Part shown: positions 42,400 through 51,374 of the stretch, one piece after another
Position numbering within the stretch: the stretch's first letter is position 1
How the letters are laid out: every line of letters begins with the position of its first letter
Assembly (NCBI RefSeq): GCF_030287405.1
Contig: NZ_JASVVV010000008.1
Location: 1-64,000, forward strand
Reading direction: 5' to 3'
Length of the DNA stretch: 64,000 bases
From: Halalkalicoccus sp. NIPERK01
GTDB lineage: Archaea; Halobacteriota; Halobacteria; Halobacteriales; Halalkalicoccaceae
Program-made: the position numbers and the translations under genes
Notes under the pieces: model-generated
Database searches by the model: none
Seen by the model: only the letters and a program-made list of their open reading frames with translations
Told to the model about the DNA's origin: nothing

Positions 42400-42504
42400 C
42401 TACCCCGTTATCACGATGAAGAAGGCGGTCATCGCCATCAGTACGGCGACGCCGCCGAGAACGATCGCCAGTAGCTCCTTTTCGGTGAGCTCCCTGTCGA
42501 GCAT
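42400..42504 (-). CDS. 34-residue membrane microprotein
   Basis: A very short gene: MLDRELTEKELLAIVLGGVA, then about 14 residues forming one helix and ending TG. One membrane helix is predicted at about residues 12-33. It lies between coxA and the next plus-strand membrane gene, on the opposite strand to both. The ATG is at 42502-42504. Position suggests an oxidase-linked subunit, but this is inferred. Confidence 0.6.
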   Translation of the reverse strand: MLDRELTEKELLAIVLGGVAVLMAMTAFFIVITG

Positions 42505-42562
42505 ACGCCGGATCGGATCGGCGGAGGGAAAGCCTCATCGCTTCGCCGGCCGAACCCCCGCC

Positions 42563-42820
42563 GTGAGCGAATCTGCCACCGCCGGCGTGGTGTCCGGCCG
42601 ACGGGTCGTCGTCGCGATCTACGTCGGACTCGTCGCCTTCGCCGGCATGATGGGGTTCATCCTCGGCGCCGTGGTCGAGGACCTCCGATCGGTCGAACTG
42701 CTCGGCGTCGTCCCGATCCCGCCGACGCCGGCGGGTCTCGCCATCTACGGCGCCGCGACGATCGCCCTCCTGCTCGGCGCGTTCCTGCTCGCGATCCGCT
42801 ACGCCGCCAGCGAGGAGTGA
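42563..42820 (+). CDS. Small cox-cluster membrane protein (DUF7520-like)
   Basis: An 85-residue protein from GTG 42563, with two helices at about residues 15-37 and 57-78, and a short loop with a Pro pair (VPIPPTPAG). A family of this size sits at the end of haloarchaeal oxidase clusters (DUF7520 from memory, not checked). It converges with the acyl-CoA ligase gene, leaving a 19-bp gap. Confidence 0.72.
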   Translation: MSESATAGVVSGRRVVVAIYVGLVAFAGMMGFILGAVVEDLRSVELLGVVPIPPTPAGLAIYGAATIALLLGAFLLAIRYAASEE

Positions 42821-42839
42821 ACCAACGGGTCGGGGCCGG

Positions 42840-44453
42840 CTATCCCTCGCCCACCATCCGGTCCTCCTCGTCCCACTCCTTCTGACGGAGTTCGAACTTC
42901 TGGATCTTGCCGGTCGCCGTCGTGGGGAGTTCCTCGACGAACTCGATCTCGTGGACGACCTTGTAGCCCGCGAGGCGCTCGCGGGTGAACGCGGTGATCT
43001 CCTCGGCGCTCGCGCCGGGAGCGTCGGGGTCGCCGCTCGCGGGGACGACGAACGCCTTCGGGGTCTCGCCCCACTTCTCGCTTGGCGCGGGGATCACCGC
43101 AGCGTCGGCCACGTCGGGGTGCTCGAAGAGGGTGTCCTCGAGTTCGATCGAGGAGATGTTCTCGCCGCCCGAGATGATGATGTCCTTCTTGCGGTCCTGA
43201 ATCGACACCATCCCGTGTTCGTCGACCACGGCCAGATCGCCGGTGTGGTAGTAGCCCTCGATCCGGTCGTTGAACGCCTCCTCGGTCTCCTCGGGCTTCT
43301 CCCAGTAGCCGTCCATGACCTGGTTGCCCCGGACGACGATCTCGCCGATCGTGGCGTCGTCCCGGGGGACGTCCGCGCCGTCCTCGTCGACGACCCGCAC
43401 GTCGGTTCCGAGATAGCCGAGTCCCTGGCGCTTCTTGATCGAGAACCGGTCGGCCGAATCGGCGTCGAACAGGCGTTTCGCGTCGGAGGTCGTGATCAGC
43501 GGGCCGGTCTCGGTCGCGCCGTAGACGTGCTTGAGGTACCAGCCGAACTCGTCCTCGACGGTCCGGATGGTCGCCTCCGGTGGTGCGGCGCCCGCGGTGG
43601 CCGCCCGGACGGGATTCGCGCCGGTGGTCCCCTCGCCGGTCGCCTCGTAGCGCTCGATCAGCATGTTCAACACGGTGGGCGCGGCACAGAGATACGAAAC
43701 GTCCTCGGTTCTGATGGTTTCGAAGATCCCCTCGGCGTCGATCCCACGGGTGCAGACGTGTTTCGCCCCCATTCCCGTGATGGCGTAGATGTGTCCCCAG
43801 CCGTTGACGTGGAACATCGGCAGGGTCCAGAGGTAGGTGTCGTCGTCGCGGATCTCCTGGTGGACGCTGACGAGATACGCGTGGATCGTCTCCGCCCGGT
43901 GGGTCCGACAGACCCCCTTCGGGTCGCCGGTCGTCCCCGACGTGTAGTTGATCGTGATGATCTCGTCTTCTTCCATCTCGGGACGGTCGTACTCGCCGCT
44001 CGAATCCTCGAGGAGCGTCTCGAAGTCCTCCCACTCGCCCTCGGTCGCGCTCGCGTCGTTCGAGACGTACAGTTCCGTGGGCACCGACTCGCGGACGGGT
44101 TCGATCTTCTCCGCGTGTTCGTGATCCGCGATGATCGCTTTCACGCCCGAATCGTTCAGGATGTACTCGAAGTCGTCGGGGACCAGCCGGTAGTTCAGCG
44201 GCGTGTGGATCGCCCCGAGTTGCATGATCGCGTAGGCGGCCTCGAGGTGGTAGTGCGTGTTCGGGTCCAGCACCGCCACCCGATCCCCCTTTCCGATCCC
44301 CCGCTCGGCGAGCGCCGCCGAGAGCCGATCCACCCGATCACCCAGTTCGTCGTACGTAAAGCGCTCGCCCGTCGTGGCGACCACGGCCTCCTGATCGCCG
44401 TAGTGCGTGCGTGCCCGATCTAGAAAGTCGGTCGTCAGCAGTGGCTTGTGCAT
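42840..44453 (-). CDS. Acyl-CoA synthetase (AMP-forming), paralog 1
   Basis: Activates a fatty or other carboxylic acid to acyl-CoA via acyl-AMP. It has 537 residues. The phosphate-binding loop is YTSGTTGDPKGV, the middle motif is YGATETGP, the adenine segment is EIVVRGNQVM, the hinge is HTGDLAVVDEHGM with DRKKDIIISGGENISS, and the C-terminal Lys is in PTTATGKIQKFELR. It is about 60 percent like the enzyme at 46930 by eye. A palindrome covers its promoter. The acid chain length is not known. Confidence 0.93.
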   Translation of the reverse strand: MHKPLLTTDFLDRARTHYGDQEAVVATTGERFTYDELGDRVDRLSAALAERGIGKGDRVAVLDPNTHYHLEAAYAIMQLGAIHTPLNYRLVPDDFEYILNDSGVKAIIADHEHAEKIEPVRESVPTELYVSNDASATEGEWEDFETLLEDSSGEYDRPEMEEDEIITINYTSGTTGDPKGVCRTHRAETIHAYLVSVHQEIRDDDTYLWTLPMFHVNGWGHIYAITGMGAKHVCTRGIDAEGIFETIRTEDVSYLCAAPTVLNMLIERYEATGEGTTGANPVRAATAGAAPPEATIRTVEDEFGWYLKHVYGATETGPLITTSDAKRLFDADSADRFSIKKRQGLGYLGTDVRVVDEDGADVPRDDATIGEIVVRGNQVMDGYWEKPEETEEAFNDRIEGYYHTGDLAVVDEHGMVSIQDRKKDIIISGGENISSIELEDTLFEHPDVADAAVIPAPSEKWGETPKAFVVPASGDPDAPGASAEEITAFTRERLAGYKVVHEIEFVEELPTTATGKIQKFELRQKEWDEEDRMVGEG

Positions 44454-44470
44454 GCCTCGTCCGTCCGTTC

Positions 44471-44485
44471 ATCACAAATAGTGAT
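44471..44485. promoter_or_regulatory. Operator-like palindrome over the promoter of ligase paralog 1
   Basis: ATCAC (44471-44475), a 5-nt spacer and GTGAT (44481-44485) form a perfect palindrome 17 nt upstream of the ligase ATG. On the minus strand it overlaps a TATA-like gtatatca. A repressor bound there would block transcription. The half-site resembles that at 46905-46923. Confidence 0.45.
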
Positions 44486-44541
44486 ATACGTTTTCGTCGG
44501 GTCCCCCAAGCGATTTCGGTCCGAGGCACCAACCACCGTCC

Positions 44542-45036
44542 ATGACGGGCGTGAACGGGTCGGTGCCGGCTGTCGGCGAGTTCGTCGAGTACTGCCGGAC
44601 GCAGGCCGGTCTCCTCCGCGGGGCGGTCGAGACGATGGGTTCGGAGGCCGACGGGTTGCTCGACGGGATCGACGCGAAGACTGCCGAGGTCCGCGCGCGT
44701 CTCGAGCGGGGCGGCCCCGAGGGGGCGACGACGCCGCAATCGACCGACGCTCCCGACGACGACCCGGTCGACGTCGAGGCGATCGAGGAGTTGGAAGCGG
44801 AGATCGAGGACCAACAGTTGCTCGTCAGGGCGAAACAGGCCCGGATGGAGGCGTTTCGAGAACTGGCCGACGGCTACGACGGCCTCGCCGAGGAGCTACA
44901 CTCGAGCGTGGACGACGGCCGGGAGGCGATGGAGCGAGTCGTGCGGTTCGAGGCCGACCGGGACGCGCCGGCCTACTTCGAGGACCGACGGACGGTGTGT
45001 GAAGCCGCCGCGTCTCGCGGGTCCGACGCCGAGTGA
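44542..45036 (+). CDS. Acidic coiled-coil protein of unknown function
   Basis: A 164-residue soluble acidic protein. A long helical region (about 65-140) has heptad-like spacing of Leu and Ala, with IEELEAEIEDQQLLVRAKQA and AFRELADGYDGLAEELH, so a coiled coil is likely. No enzyme motif is seen. It stands between the ligase and the large mutase subunit on the plus strand, apparently a single gene. Possibly a DUF7118 protein (memory only). Confidence 0.65.
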   Translation: MTGVNGSVPAVGEFVEYCRTQAGLLRGAVETMGSEADGLLDGIDAKTAEVRARLERGGPEGATTPQSTDAPDDDPVDVEAIEELEAEIEDQQLLVRAKQARMEAFRELADGYDGLAEELHSSVDDGREAMERVVRFEADRDAPAYFEDRRTVCEAAASRGSDAE

Positions 45037-45056
45037 ACCGGTTTCGAGGGCGGTCG

Positions 45057-46781
45057 CTACCGGGCCAACCCGACCGTCTCCTGGTACCGACCGTGTTCGG
45101 CCTCGAAGACGTCCATGACCTCGCCCATCGTCGCGTAGGCCTTGACGGCGTCGACGATGTGGGGCATGACGTTCTCGCCGTCTCGAATCGCCCGCTGGAG
45201 CGAATCGAGGTGGGCCTCGACGGTCCCGTCGTCGCGCTCGGCCTTGACCTCCCGCAGGCGCTCCGTCTGGTGGTCGTAGGCGGCCTGCTCGTCGACGTGG
45301 AGCACGTCCGGGCTGGTGTCCTCCTCGAGGGTGTAGCGGTTGACGCCGACGACGACCTCCTCGTCGTCCTCGACGCGTTCCTGGTACTCGTAGGAGGCGT
45401 CCTGGATCTCGCGGTGGAAGTAGCCCTCCGAGATACCACTGAGAACGCCGTCGCGCACCGACCCCTCGCCCATCTCGCGGATCTCCTCGATGTACCTCAT
45501 GGTACGCTCCTCGACCTCGTCGGTGAGCGCCTCGACGGCGAAACTCCCCCCGAGGGGGTCGACGATGTCCGCGGCGCCCGACTCCTCGGCGATGATCTGC
45601 TGGGTCCTGAGCGCCACTCGCACCGCCTCCTCCGAGGGGAGCGCAAGCGCCTCGTCGAAGGAGTTGGTGTGAAGCGACTGGGTCCCGCCGAAGACGCCCG
45701 CGAGCGCCTGGATGGTCACGCGGACGACGTTGTTCAGCGGCTGTTGGGCGGTCAGGCTCTGGCCCGCCGTCTGGGTGTGGAACTTCATTTGCTTCGATTC
45801 GGCCCGCTGAGCGCCGTACCACTCGTCCATGACCCTGGCATAAATCCGCCGGCCCGCGCGGTACTTGGCGACCTCCTCGAAGATGGAGTTGTGCGAGTTG
45901 AAGAAAAACGAGAGTTGGGGCGCGAACTCGTCGACGTCGAGCCCGCGCTCCAGGCAGTCCTCGACGTAGGCGAAGCCGTCGGCCAGCGTGAACGCGAGTT
46001 CCTGTACCGCGGTAGAGCCGGCCTCGCGGATGTGGTAGCCCGAGATCGAGACGGGCTTGAACTTCGGGGTCTCCTCGACGGCGAACTCGATGGTGTCGGT
46101 GACGACTCTCAAGGAGGGCTCCGGGGGGATGACCCACTCCTTCTGGGCGATGAACTCCTTCATCATGTCGTTCTGGAGGGTTCCTCGCACTTCCTCGCGG
46201 GGAACGCCCTGCTGGTCGGCGAGCGCGACGTACATCGCGTAGATCACCGCCGCCGAGGGGTTGATCGTAAAGGACGTCGAGACCTCCCCGATGTCGATGC
46301 CGTCGAACAGCACCTCCATGTCCCGCAGGGTATCGACCGCGACGCCCTCCTTGCCGACCTCGCCCTCCGAGAGGGGGTCGTCGCTGTCCTTGCCCATGAG
46401 GCTGGGCATGTCGAACGCCACCGACAGCCCGGTCTGTCCCTCGTCGATCAGGTAGTGAAACCGCTCGTTCGTCTCCTCGGCGGTGCCGAACCCGGCGAAC
46501 TGGCGCATCGTCCACGTCCGCCCGCGGTACATCGTCGGATAGACCCCCCGGGTGTAGGGCTCCTCGCCCGGGAACCCGAGGTCCTCGCCGTAGTCGAGGT
46601 CCGCTACGTCGTCGGGCGTGTACAGGCGATCGACCCCGAGGTTCGAGACGGTAGCGAAGCGTTCCTTTCGTTCGCCGTGGCGCTCGAGGACCGGTCCGAG
46701 GGACTCCGCCTCCCAGCGTTCCCTCTCGGTTCGGATCGCTTCGAGGTCCTCCTCGTCGTACATCGTCGTGTCTTTCATCAT
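45057..46781 (-). CDS. Methylmalonyl-CoA mutase large (substrate-binding) subunit
   Basis: A 574-residue TIM-barrel subunit that needs the separate B12 subunit at 27490. It shows RTWTMRQFAGFGTAEETNER at the mouth of the barrel, SVAFDMPSLMG, the block FTINPSAAVIYAMY, ISGYHIREAGSTAVQELAF, and QSLHTNSFDEALALPSEEA. No C-terminal DxHxxG B12 domain is present. A palindrome lies directly upstream of the ATG. It isomerises (R)-methylmalonyl-CoA to succinyl-CoA. Confidence 0.95.
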   Translation of the reverse strand: MMKDTTMYDEEDLEAIRTERERWEAESLGPVLERHGERKERFATVSNLGVDRLYTPDDVADLDYGEDLGFPGEEPYTRGVYPTMYRGRTWTMRQFAGFGTAEETNERFHYLIDEGQTGLSVAFDMPSLMGKDSDDPLSEGEVGKEGVAVDTLRDMEVLFDGIDIGEVSTSFTINPSAAVIYAMYVALADQQGVPREEVRGTLQNDMMKEFIAQKEWVIPPEPSLRVVTDTIEFAVEETPKFKPVSISGYHIREAGSTAVQELAFTLADGFAYVEDCLERGLDVDEFAPQLSFFFNSHNSIFEEVAKYRAGRRIYARVMDEWYGAQRAESKQMKFHTQTAGQSLTAQQPLNNVVRVTIQALAGVFGGTQSLHTNSFDEALALPSEEAVRVALRTQQIIAEESGAADIVDPLGGSFAVEALTDEVEERTMRYIEEIREMGEGSVRDGVLSGISEGYFHREIQDASYEYQERVEDDEEVVVGVNRYTLEEDTSPDVLHVDEQAAYDHQTERLREVKAERDDGTVEAHLDSLQRAIRDGENVMPHIVDAVKAYATMGEVMDVFEAEHGRYQETVGLAR

Positions 46782-46796
46782 CGTTACGCATTAACG
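46782..46796. promoter_or_regulatory. Palindrome adjoining the start of the mutase gene
   Basis: CGTTA (46782-46786), spacer CGCAT and TAACG (46792-46796) form a perfect palindrome abutting the mutase start codon on the minus strand. Position over or next to the likely transcript start suggests an operator, but no regulator gene is adjacent. Confidence 0.35.
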
Positions 46797-46904
46797 TTCC
46801 GTCGTCCGTGAGCTACCGGCGGCACGGGCTCACCGGGGGAGGAAAGCGGCATGACTGACGGAGCACGACGGCGGCGCAACCGTTATACGACATGGCTTCC
46901 CACG

Positions 46905-46923
46905 TCACTACCATACATAGTGA
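46905..46923. promoter_or_regulatory. Operator-like palindrome over the promoter of ligase paralog 2
   Basis: TCACTA (46905-46910), a 7-nt spacer and TAGTGA (46918-46923) are perfectly inverted. They lie 6 nt before the ATG at 46930 and downstream of a TATA-like ttataccga region near 46886. The half-sites resemble those at 44471-44485. Confidence 0.45.
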
Positions 46924-46929
46924 TCGATA

Positions 46930-48528
46930 ATGCAGGTTGACATGACCACGCTCGACTTCCTCGATCGGGCGACGGACGTCTACGCCGACGTGACCGGCGT
47001 GATCGCACACGACGGGACCGAGTACACATACGTCGAGTTCGCCGATCGCGTCAACCGGGTCTCGAACGCGCTGCTCGATTCGGGGATCGAACGGGGCGAC
47101 CGGGTGGCGTTGCTCTCGCCGAACACCCACTACTTCCTCGAGACGCTCTACGGAACCAACCAGGTCGGGGCGACGTTCGTCCCGATGAACTACCTCCTTG
47201 TCCCCGAGGACTTCGAGTACATCCTCGGCGACTGCGAGGCGAAGATCGTCATCGCCGACTACGAGTACGCGGCGAACGTCGAGGCCGTCCGCGACGCGAT
47301 CCCCACAGAGCGGTTCGTCGGCTACCGGGCCGAGGAGATCGAGGGCGAGTGGACCGGCTACGAGGAGTGGATCGCCGGGCAGTCGAGCGACCCGCCGGAG
47401 CGACCGGAGATCCGCGAGGACGACGACGCCGCGATCAACTACACGTCGGGGACGACCGGCGACCCGAAGGGGGTCTGTCGGACCCACCGGACCGAACACT
47501 GGCACGCCCTCGTGTTGAACCAGCACATGGAGATCCGCGACGACGACACCTACCTCTGGACCCTACCGATGTTCCACTGCAACGGCTGGGGGCACACCTA
47601 CGCCATCACCGGGACGGGCGGGACCCACGTCTGTCAGCGCACCTTCGATCCGGAGGGGACGTTCCGCCGGGTGCGCGACCACGACGTGTCGTTCATGTGC
47701 GGGGCGCCCACGGTGCTCAACCGGCTCATCGCCTACCACGAGGAGCACCCGGACGTCGGGACGACCGGTGGTCGCGACGTGCGTCTGGCGACGGCCGGCA
47801 GCGCGCCGGCGACCTCCACGATCGAGACCATCGAGGACGAGATCGGCTGGCGGATCATCCACATCTACGGGCTGACCGAGACCGCGCCGATCGTCACCAC
47901 CTCGAACTCCCCGCGCCGGCTGGCCGAGCGCGGGCGCGACCTCAAGGTGAACCAGGGCAGCGAGACGCTCTGTACGGACGTGCGGGTCGTCGACGAGGAC
48001 GGCGCGGACGTCCCCCGAGACGACGCCACGATCGGCGAGATCGTCGTCCGGGGCAACCAGGTCATGGACCGGTACCTGAACAAGCCCGAGGAGACCGAGG
48101 AGGCGTTCAACGCCCGACTGCCGGGTTACTTCCACACGGGCGACCTCGCCACGATCGACGCGGACGGCATGGTGTCGATCCAAGACAGGAAAAAGGACAT
48201 CATCATCTCGGGCGGCGAGAACGTCTCGAGCATCGAGGTCGAGGACGTGCTCTACGACCATCCGGACGTGGCGAAGGCCGCCGTGATCCCGACGCCCAGC
48301 GAGGAGTGGGGCGAGGCCGTGACCGCGGTCGTGGTCCGCAAGCCGGCCGCCGACCTCGCCGAGGAGGACCTGCGGGAGTTCGTGGGCGGGCGACTCGCCC
48401 GCTATAAGGTCCCGAAGCGGGTCGAGTTCGTCGACGACCTCCCGGAGACCGCGACCGGCAAGGTACAGAAGTACCAGCTCCGGGAGGACTACTGGGAGAG
48501 CGAGGAGCGCCGCGTCGGCACGGAGTGA
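46930..48528 (+). CDS. Acyl-CoA synthetase (AMP-forming), paralog 2
   Basis: A 532-residue acyl-adenylate enzyme. Motifs are YTSGTTGDPKGV, HIYGLTETAP, EIVVRGNQVMDRY, HTGDLATIDADGM, DRKKDIIISGGENVSS, and the C-terminal ETATGKVQKYQLR with the catalytic Lys. Length and order are complete. It is divergent from the mutase gene and is a close paralog of the enzyme at 42840. The duplicated pair flanks the coiled-coil and mutase genes. The specific acid is unknown. Confidence 0.93.
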   Translation: MQVDMTTLDFLDRATDVYADVTGVIAHDGTEYTYVEFADRVNRVSNALLDSGIERGDRVALLSPNTHYFLETLYGTNQVGATFVPMNYLLVPEDFEYILGDCEAKIVIADYEYAANVEAVRDAIPTERFVGYRAEEIEGEWTGYEEWIAGQSSDPPERPEIREDDDAAINYTSGTTGDPKGVCRTHRTEHWHALVLNQHMEIRDDDTYLWTLPMFHCNGWGHTYAITGTGGTHVCQRTFDPEGTFRRVRDHDVSFMCGAPTVLNRLIAYHEEHPDVGTTGGRDVRLATAGSAPATSTIETIEDEIGWRIIHIYGLTETAPIVTTSNSPRRLAERGRDLKVNQGSETLCTDVRVVDEDGADVPRDDATIGEIVVRGNQVMDRYLNKPEETEEAFNARLPGYFHTGDLATIDADGMVSIQDRKKDIIISGGENVSSIEVEDVLYDHPDVAKAAVIPTPSEEWGEAVTAVVVRKPAADLAEEDLREFVGGRLARYKVPKRVEFVDDLPETATGKVQKYQLREDYWESEERRVGTE

Positions 48529-48569
48529 GGTCGGGATCACCCCAGCGGAACGGCCGGATTCGCCCCTCG

Positions 48570-49328
48570 TCACTCGCCGCTCTCGCTTCCGGTTCCATCA
48601 CCCTCGATGAAGGCCCGCGTGGCGCTTCGACACCCCTCGGACGCGGTCGCCCGCGCGAGCGCCCCGGCGATCCGGTCCTCGTCGCCCCTGTCTGGCTTCC
48701 CGTGGAGGGCGTGTCGTTTGGCGAGCCGTATCGAGTCCTTCGGGGACCGAACGATCCCGTCGACGAACCCGGAGACCGCGTCCGCCAACCCGCCGTGCGG
48801 CGTGACGCGGTTGATCAACCCCCACTCGAGGGCCGTCGCCGCGTCGATCGGCTCGCCGGTCAACGCCAGCTCCATGCTCCGTTTCTTCCCGACCATCTCG
48901 GCCATCCGCTCGACGGCGTAGGGCGGATACGCCCCGATCCGCGTCTCGGGAAGCGCGAACGTCGCGTCCTCGACCGCGACGGCGAGGTCGGACGCCGCCA
49001 CGATCTCGCAGCCGCCGCCGTACGCGAGTCCGTTGACCGCCGCGATCACCGGAATGGGGAGTTCCTCGATGCCGAACAGGACCCGCCGGAGCTCGGTCGC
49101 CAGCGCGTCGACGTCGTCGGCGCCCTCCATCGCGTCCAGGACCTCGATGTCGTCGCCGGCACAGAAGACGTCGTCGGTGCCCGTTATCACCGCCACGCGC
49201 GCGTCCTCGCTCGCCCGTTCGAGCGCGTCGTGGAGGTCACGCCACCCCTCGAGGTGAAGGGCGTTCATCTTCTCGGCCCGGTCGAGCCGGATCCAGACCG
49301 CGTCCTCCCGAGTGCTTCGCTCTATCAT
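48570..49328 (-). CDS. Enoyl-CoA hydratase/isomerase (crotonase family)
   Basis: A 252-residue crotonase. The oxyanion-hole segments are DDVFCAGDDIEV and GLAYGGGCEIVAASDLAVA, and the second catalytic Glu region is LPETRIGAYPPYAVERM. The hydratase Glu pair is not fully clear, so isomerase or hydratase cannot be decided. The ATG at 49326-49328 is chosen as the family start. It likely serves the beta-oxidation step between the acyl-CoA and 3-hydroxyacyl-CoA dehydrogenases. Confidence 0.88.
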   Translation of the reverse strand: MIERSTREDAVWIRLDRAEKMNALHLEGWRDLHDALERASEDARVAVITGTDDVFCAGDDIEVLDAMEGADDVDALATELRRVLFGIEELPIPVIAAVNGLAYGGGCEIVAASDLAVAVEDATFALPETRIGAYPPYAVERMAEMVGKKRSMELALTGEPIDAATALEWGLINRVTPHGGLADAVSGFVDGIVRSPKDSIRLAKRHALHGKPDRGDEDRIAGALARATASEGCRSATRAFIEGDGTGSESGE

Positions 49329-49459
49329 ACCCCGAGCAATCGCGCGACCGGCATAAACCCCCTCGAGGACGAAACAGTCGGGGCCGCGCCGGCGTCGCGA
49401 TGAGCGACCCGCCGGGCACGCAAATGCTTTGGTCAATGATAGCAATGAACGGAGTAGAT

Positions 49460-50986
49460 ATGCCGGAGTCACCACCGAACGTGCGCTCGCCGACGCCCGA
49501 GGAGATCGATGCGGCCGCGGAGCGCCACCACATGGACCTGAGCGACGAGGAACGCGAGGACTTCGCGGCCGTCATCTCGGAGACGCTGGCGGGCTACGAG
49601 CGACTCGACGAACTCCCGGACTACCGACCCGCCGTGGAGTACACCCACCGCGATCCCGGCTACAGACCGGGACCGTCCGAGGACTCGCTCAACGCCTTCG
49701 TGACGAAGTGCGAGGTGCGGGGCGCGGACGACGGGCCGCTCGCGGGCTACGAGGTCGGCCTCAAGGACACCGTAAACGTCGCCGGCGTCGAGATGACGCT
49801 GGGGTCGAAGCTCTTCGAGGGGTACGTCCCGTCGACCGACGCGACGATCGTCACCCGCCTGCTGGATGCGGGGGCGACCATCACCGGGAAGCTGAACATG
49901 GAGGACATGGCCTTCTCGGGAAGCGGCGAACTCTCGGCGACCGGGCCGGTTTTGAACCCCCGCGATTCGGCGTACGTCGCGGGCGGGTCGTCGTCGGGGT
50001 CGGCCGCGGCCGTCGGGAGCGGCGCGGTCGACGTCGCGATCGGCGGCGATCAGGGCGGGTCGATCCGCATCCCCGCCTCCTGGAGCGGCATCGTCGGCCA
50101 CAAACCCACCCACGGGCTGGTCCCCTACACCGGGATCGCCGGCCTCGGGCGGTCGTTCGACCACGCCGGCCCGATGTGTTCGACCGTCGAGGACTGCGCG
50201 CGCGTTCTCGACGTCATCGCCGGGAAGGACGACCTCGATCCCCGGCAGGGCGCGGTCCCGACCGAGGACTACGTCGGGGCGCTCTCGGACGACCCCGAGG
50301 ACGTGATCGTCGGCGTCCTCGAGGAGGGGTTCGGCCACGAGACGAGCGAGGGGGCGGTCGACGAAGCGGTGGGAGACGCGCTCGACGGGTTCGAGCGTGC
50401 CGGCGCGACGGTACGCGACCTCTCGGTGCCGATGCACCTCGACGGACTCGCGATCTGGACCGCGATCGCGACCGAGGAGACCACGGCGACCGTCGATGCC
50501 GAGTGCGTCGGTCACTACGGCAACGGGTTCTACGACGTGCAGATGGCCGACGCGTTCGGGCGGGCGCGCCGCGCGCAGGCCGACGACTACCTCACGACGC
50601 TGAAACTCACGCTCGTCCTCGGGCAGTACCTCGCCGACGAGCACCGGGGACGCTACTACGCGAAGGCCCAGAACCTCGGCCGAAAACTGGCCGCGGAGTA
50701 CGACGCGGCGCTCGACGAGGTGGACGTCCTCGCGATGCCGACGACGCCACAGACCGCTCACGAGGTGAACGAGGAGATCTCGCGCGTCGAGGCGATCGAG
50801 CGGGCGCTCAGTATGCTCGACAACACCGCGCCGTTCGACGTGACCGGCCACCCGGCGATATCGGTGCCGGCCGGGACGGCCGACGGACTGCCGGTCGGGC
50901 TGATGCTGGTCGGCGAGCGGTTCGACGACGCGACGGTGCTCTCGAGCGCCCACGCCTTCGAGACGGCCGTCGACGCCGGCCTCTGA
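49460..50986 (+). CDS. Amidase (amidase-signature family)
   Basis: A 508-residue hydrolase with the Ser-cisSer-Lys catalytic triad: Lys in YEVGLKDTV, the Gly/Ser-rich signature AGGSSSGSAAAVGSG, and the nucleophile region GGDQGGSIRIPAS. The C-terminal AISVPAGTADGLPVGLMLVG is typical. The start at 49460 is preferred because GGAG lies 5 nt upstream of the ATG; an ATG 15 nt before is possible. It could be GatA-like or a catabolic amidase. No GatC or GatB is nearby, so a catabolic role is more likely. Confidence 0.88.
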   Translation: MPESPPNVRSPTPEEIDAAAERHHMDLSDEEREDFAAVISETLAGYERLDELPDYRPAVEYTHRDPGYRPGPSEDSLNAFVTKCEVRGADDGPLAGYEVGLKDTVNVAGVEMTLGSKLFEGYVPSTDATIVTRLLDAGATITGKLNMEDMAFSGSGELSATGPVLNPRDSAYVAGGSSSGSAAAVGSGAVDVAIGGDQGGSIRIPASWSGIVGHKPTHGLVPYTGIAGLGRSFDHAGPMCSTVEDCARVLDVIAGKDDLDPRQGAVPTEDYVGALSDDPEDVIVGVLEEGFGHETSEGAVDEAVGDALDGFERAGATVRDLSVPMHLDGLAIWTAIATEETTATVDAECVGHYGNGFYDVQMADAFGRARRAQADDYLTTLKLTLVLGQYLADEHRGRYYAKAQNLGRKLAAEYDAALDEVDVLAMPTTPQTAHEVNEEISRVEAIERALSMLDNTAPFDVTGHPAISVPAGTADGLPVGLMLVGERFDDATVLSSAHAFETAVDAGL

Positions 50987-51060
50987 CCGGGTTCGCCAGC
51001 GGAAGGTAACCGGTTCCGTGGAGGCCGACACGAATTACTCCGCCTCTAAAACACTAGAAA

Positions 51061-51075
51061 GATATATATTTAATT
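51061..51075 (+). promoter_or_regulatory. AT-rich TATA-containing promoter for the zinc-ribbon microprotein
   Basis: gatatatatttaatt precedes the ATG at 51104 by about 29-43 nt and is the strongest TATA run in this part of the window. Confidence 0.5.
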
Positions 51076-51103
51076 AGTACATATCAGAATTGAGGAAAGA
51101 ATA

Positions 51104-51262
51104 ATGGTCCGCTATCCAGACTGGTGCTGTCAACACTGCGGTGAGCCGCTTCGTACCGTCCCCTGCCTGAACTGCATCCAGCTCGAACGGATGGAACGCG
51201 AGGAGGAGTCGGCGGACGACGCCGAGATCGAGGGCGAGCGCGCCGTCGCCACCACGAAGTAG
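51104..51262 (+). CDS. Small zinc-binding protein (52 residues)
   Basis: A small acidic protein. It opens MVRYPDWCCQHCGEPLRTVP and continues with CLNCIQLERMERE, so a Cys-x2-Cys pair (residues 9 and 12) and another (residues 21 and 24) form a likely zinc site. The rest is a charged helix and tail. A strong AT-rich promoter and a GAGGA about 8 nt upstream support expression. Function unknown; small zinc-finger proteins are common in haloarchaea. Confidence 0.75.
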   Translation: MVRYPDWCCQHCGEPLRTVPCLNCIQLERMEREEESADDAEIEGERAVATTK

Positions 51263-51374
51263 CTCGTACTGTCGGTCACGGGAACGTCACCGGCGTGTGC
51301 CCCCTGTGACGGGCCACCGCGCGAGCGAGTCCCGTCCCGCCAACGGCCGAGTTCCGGGGGTATGATCGACAGAA

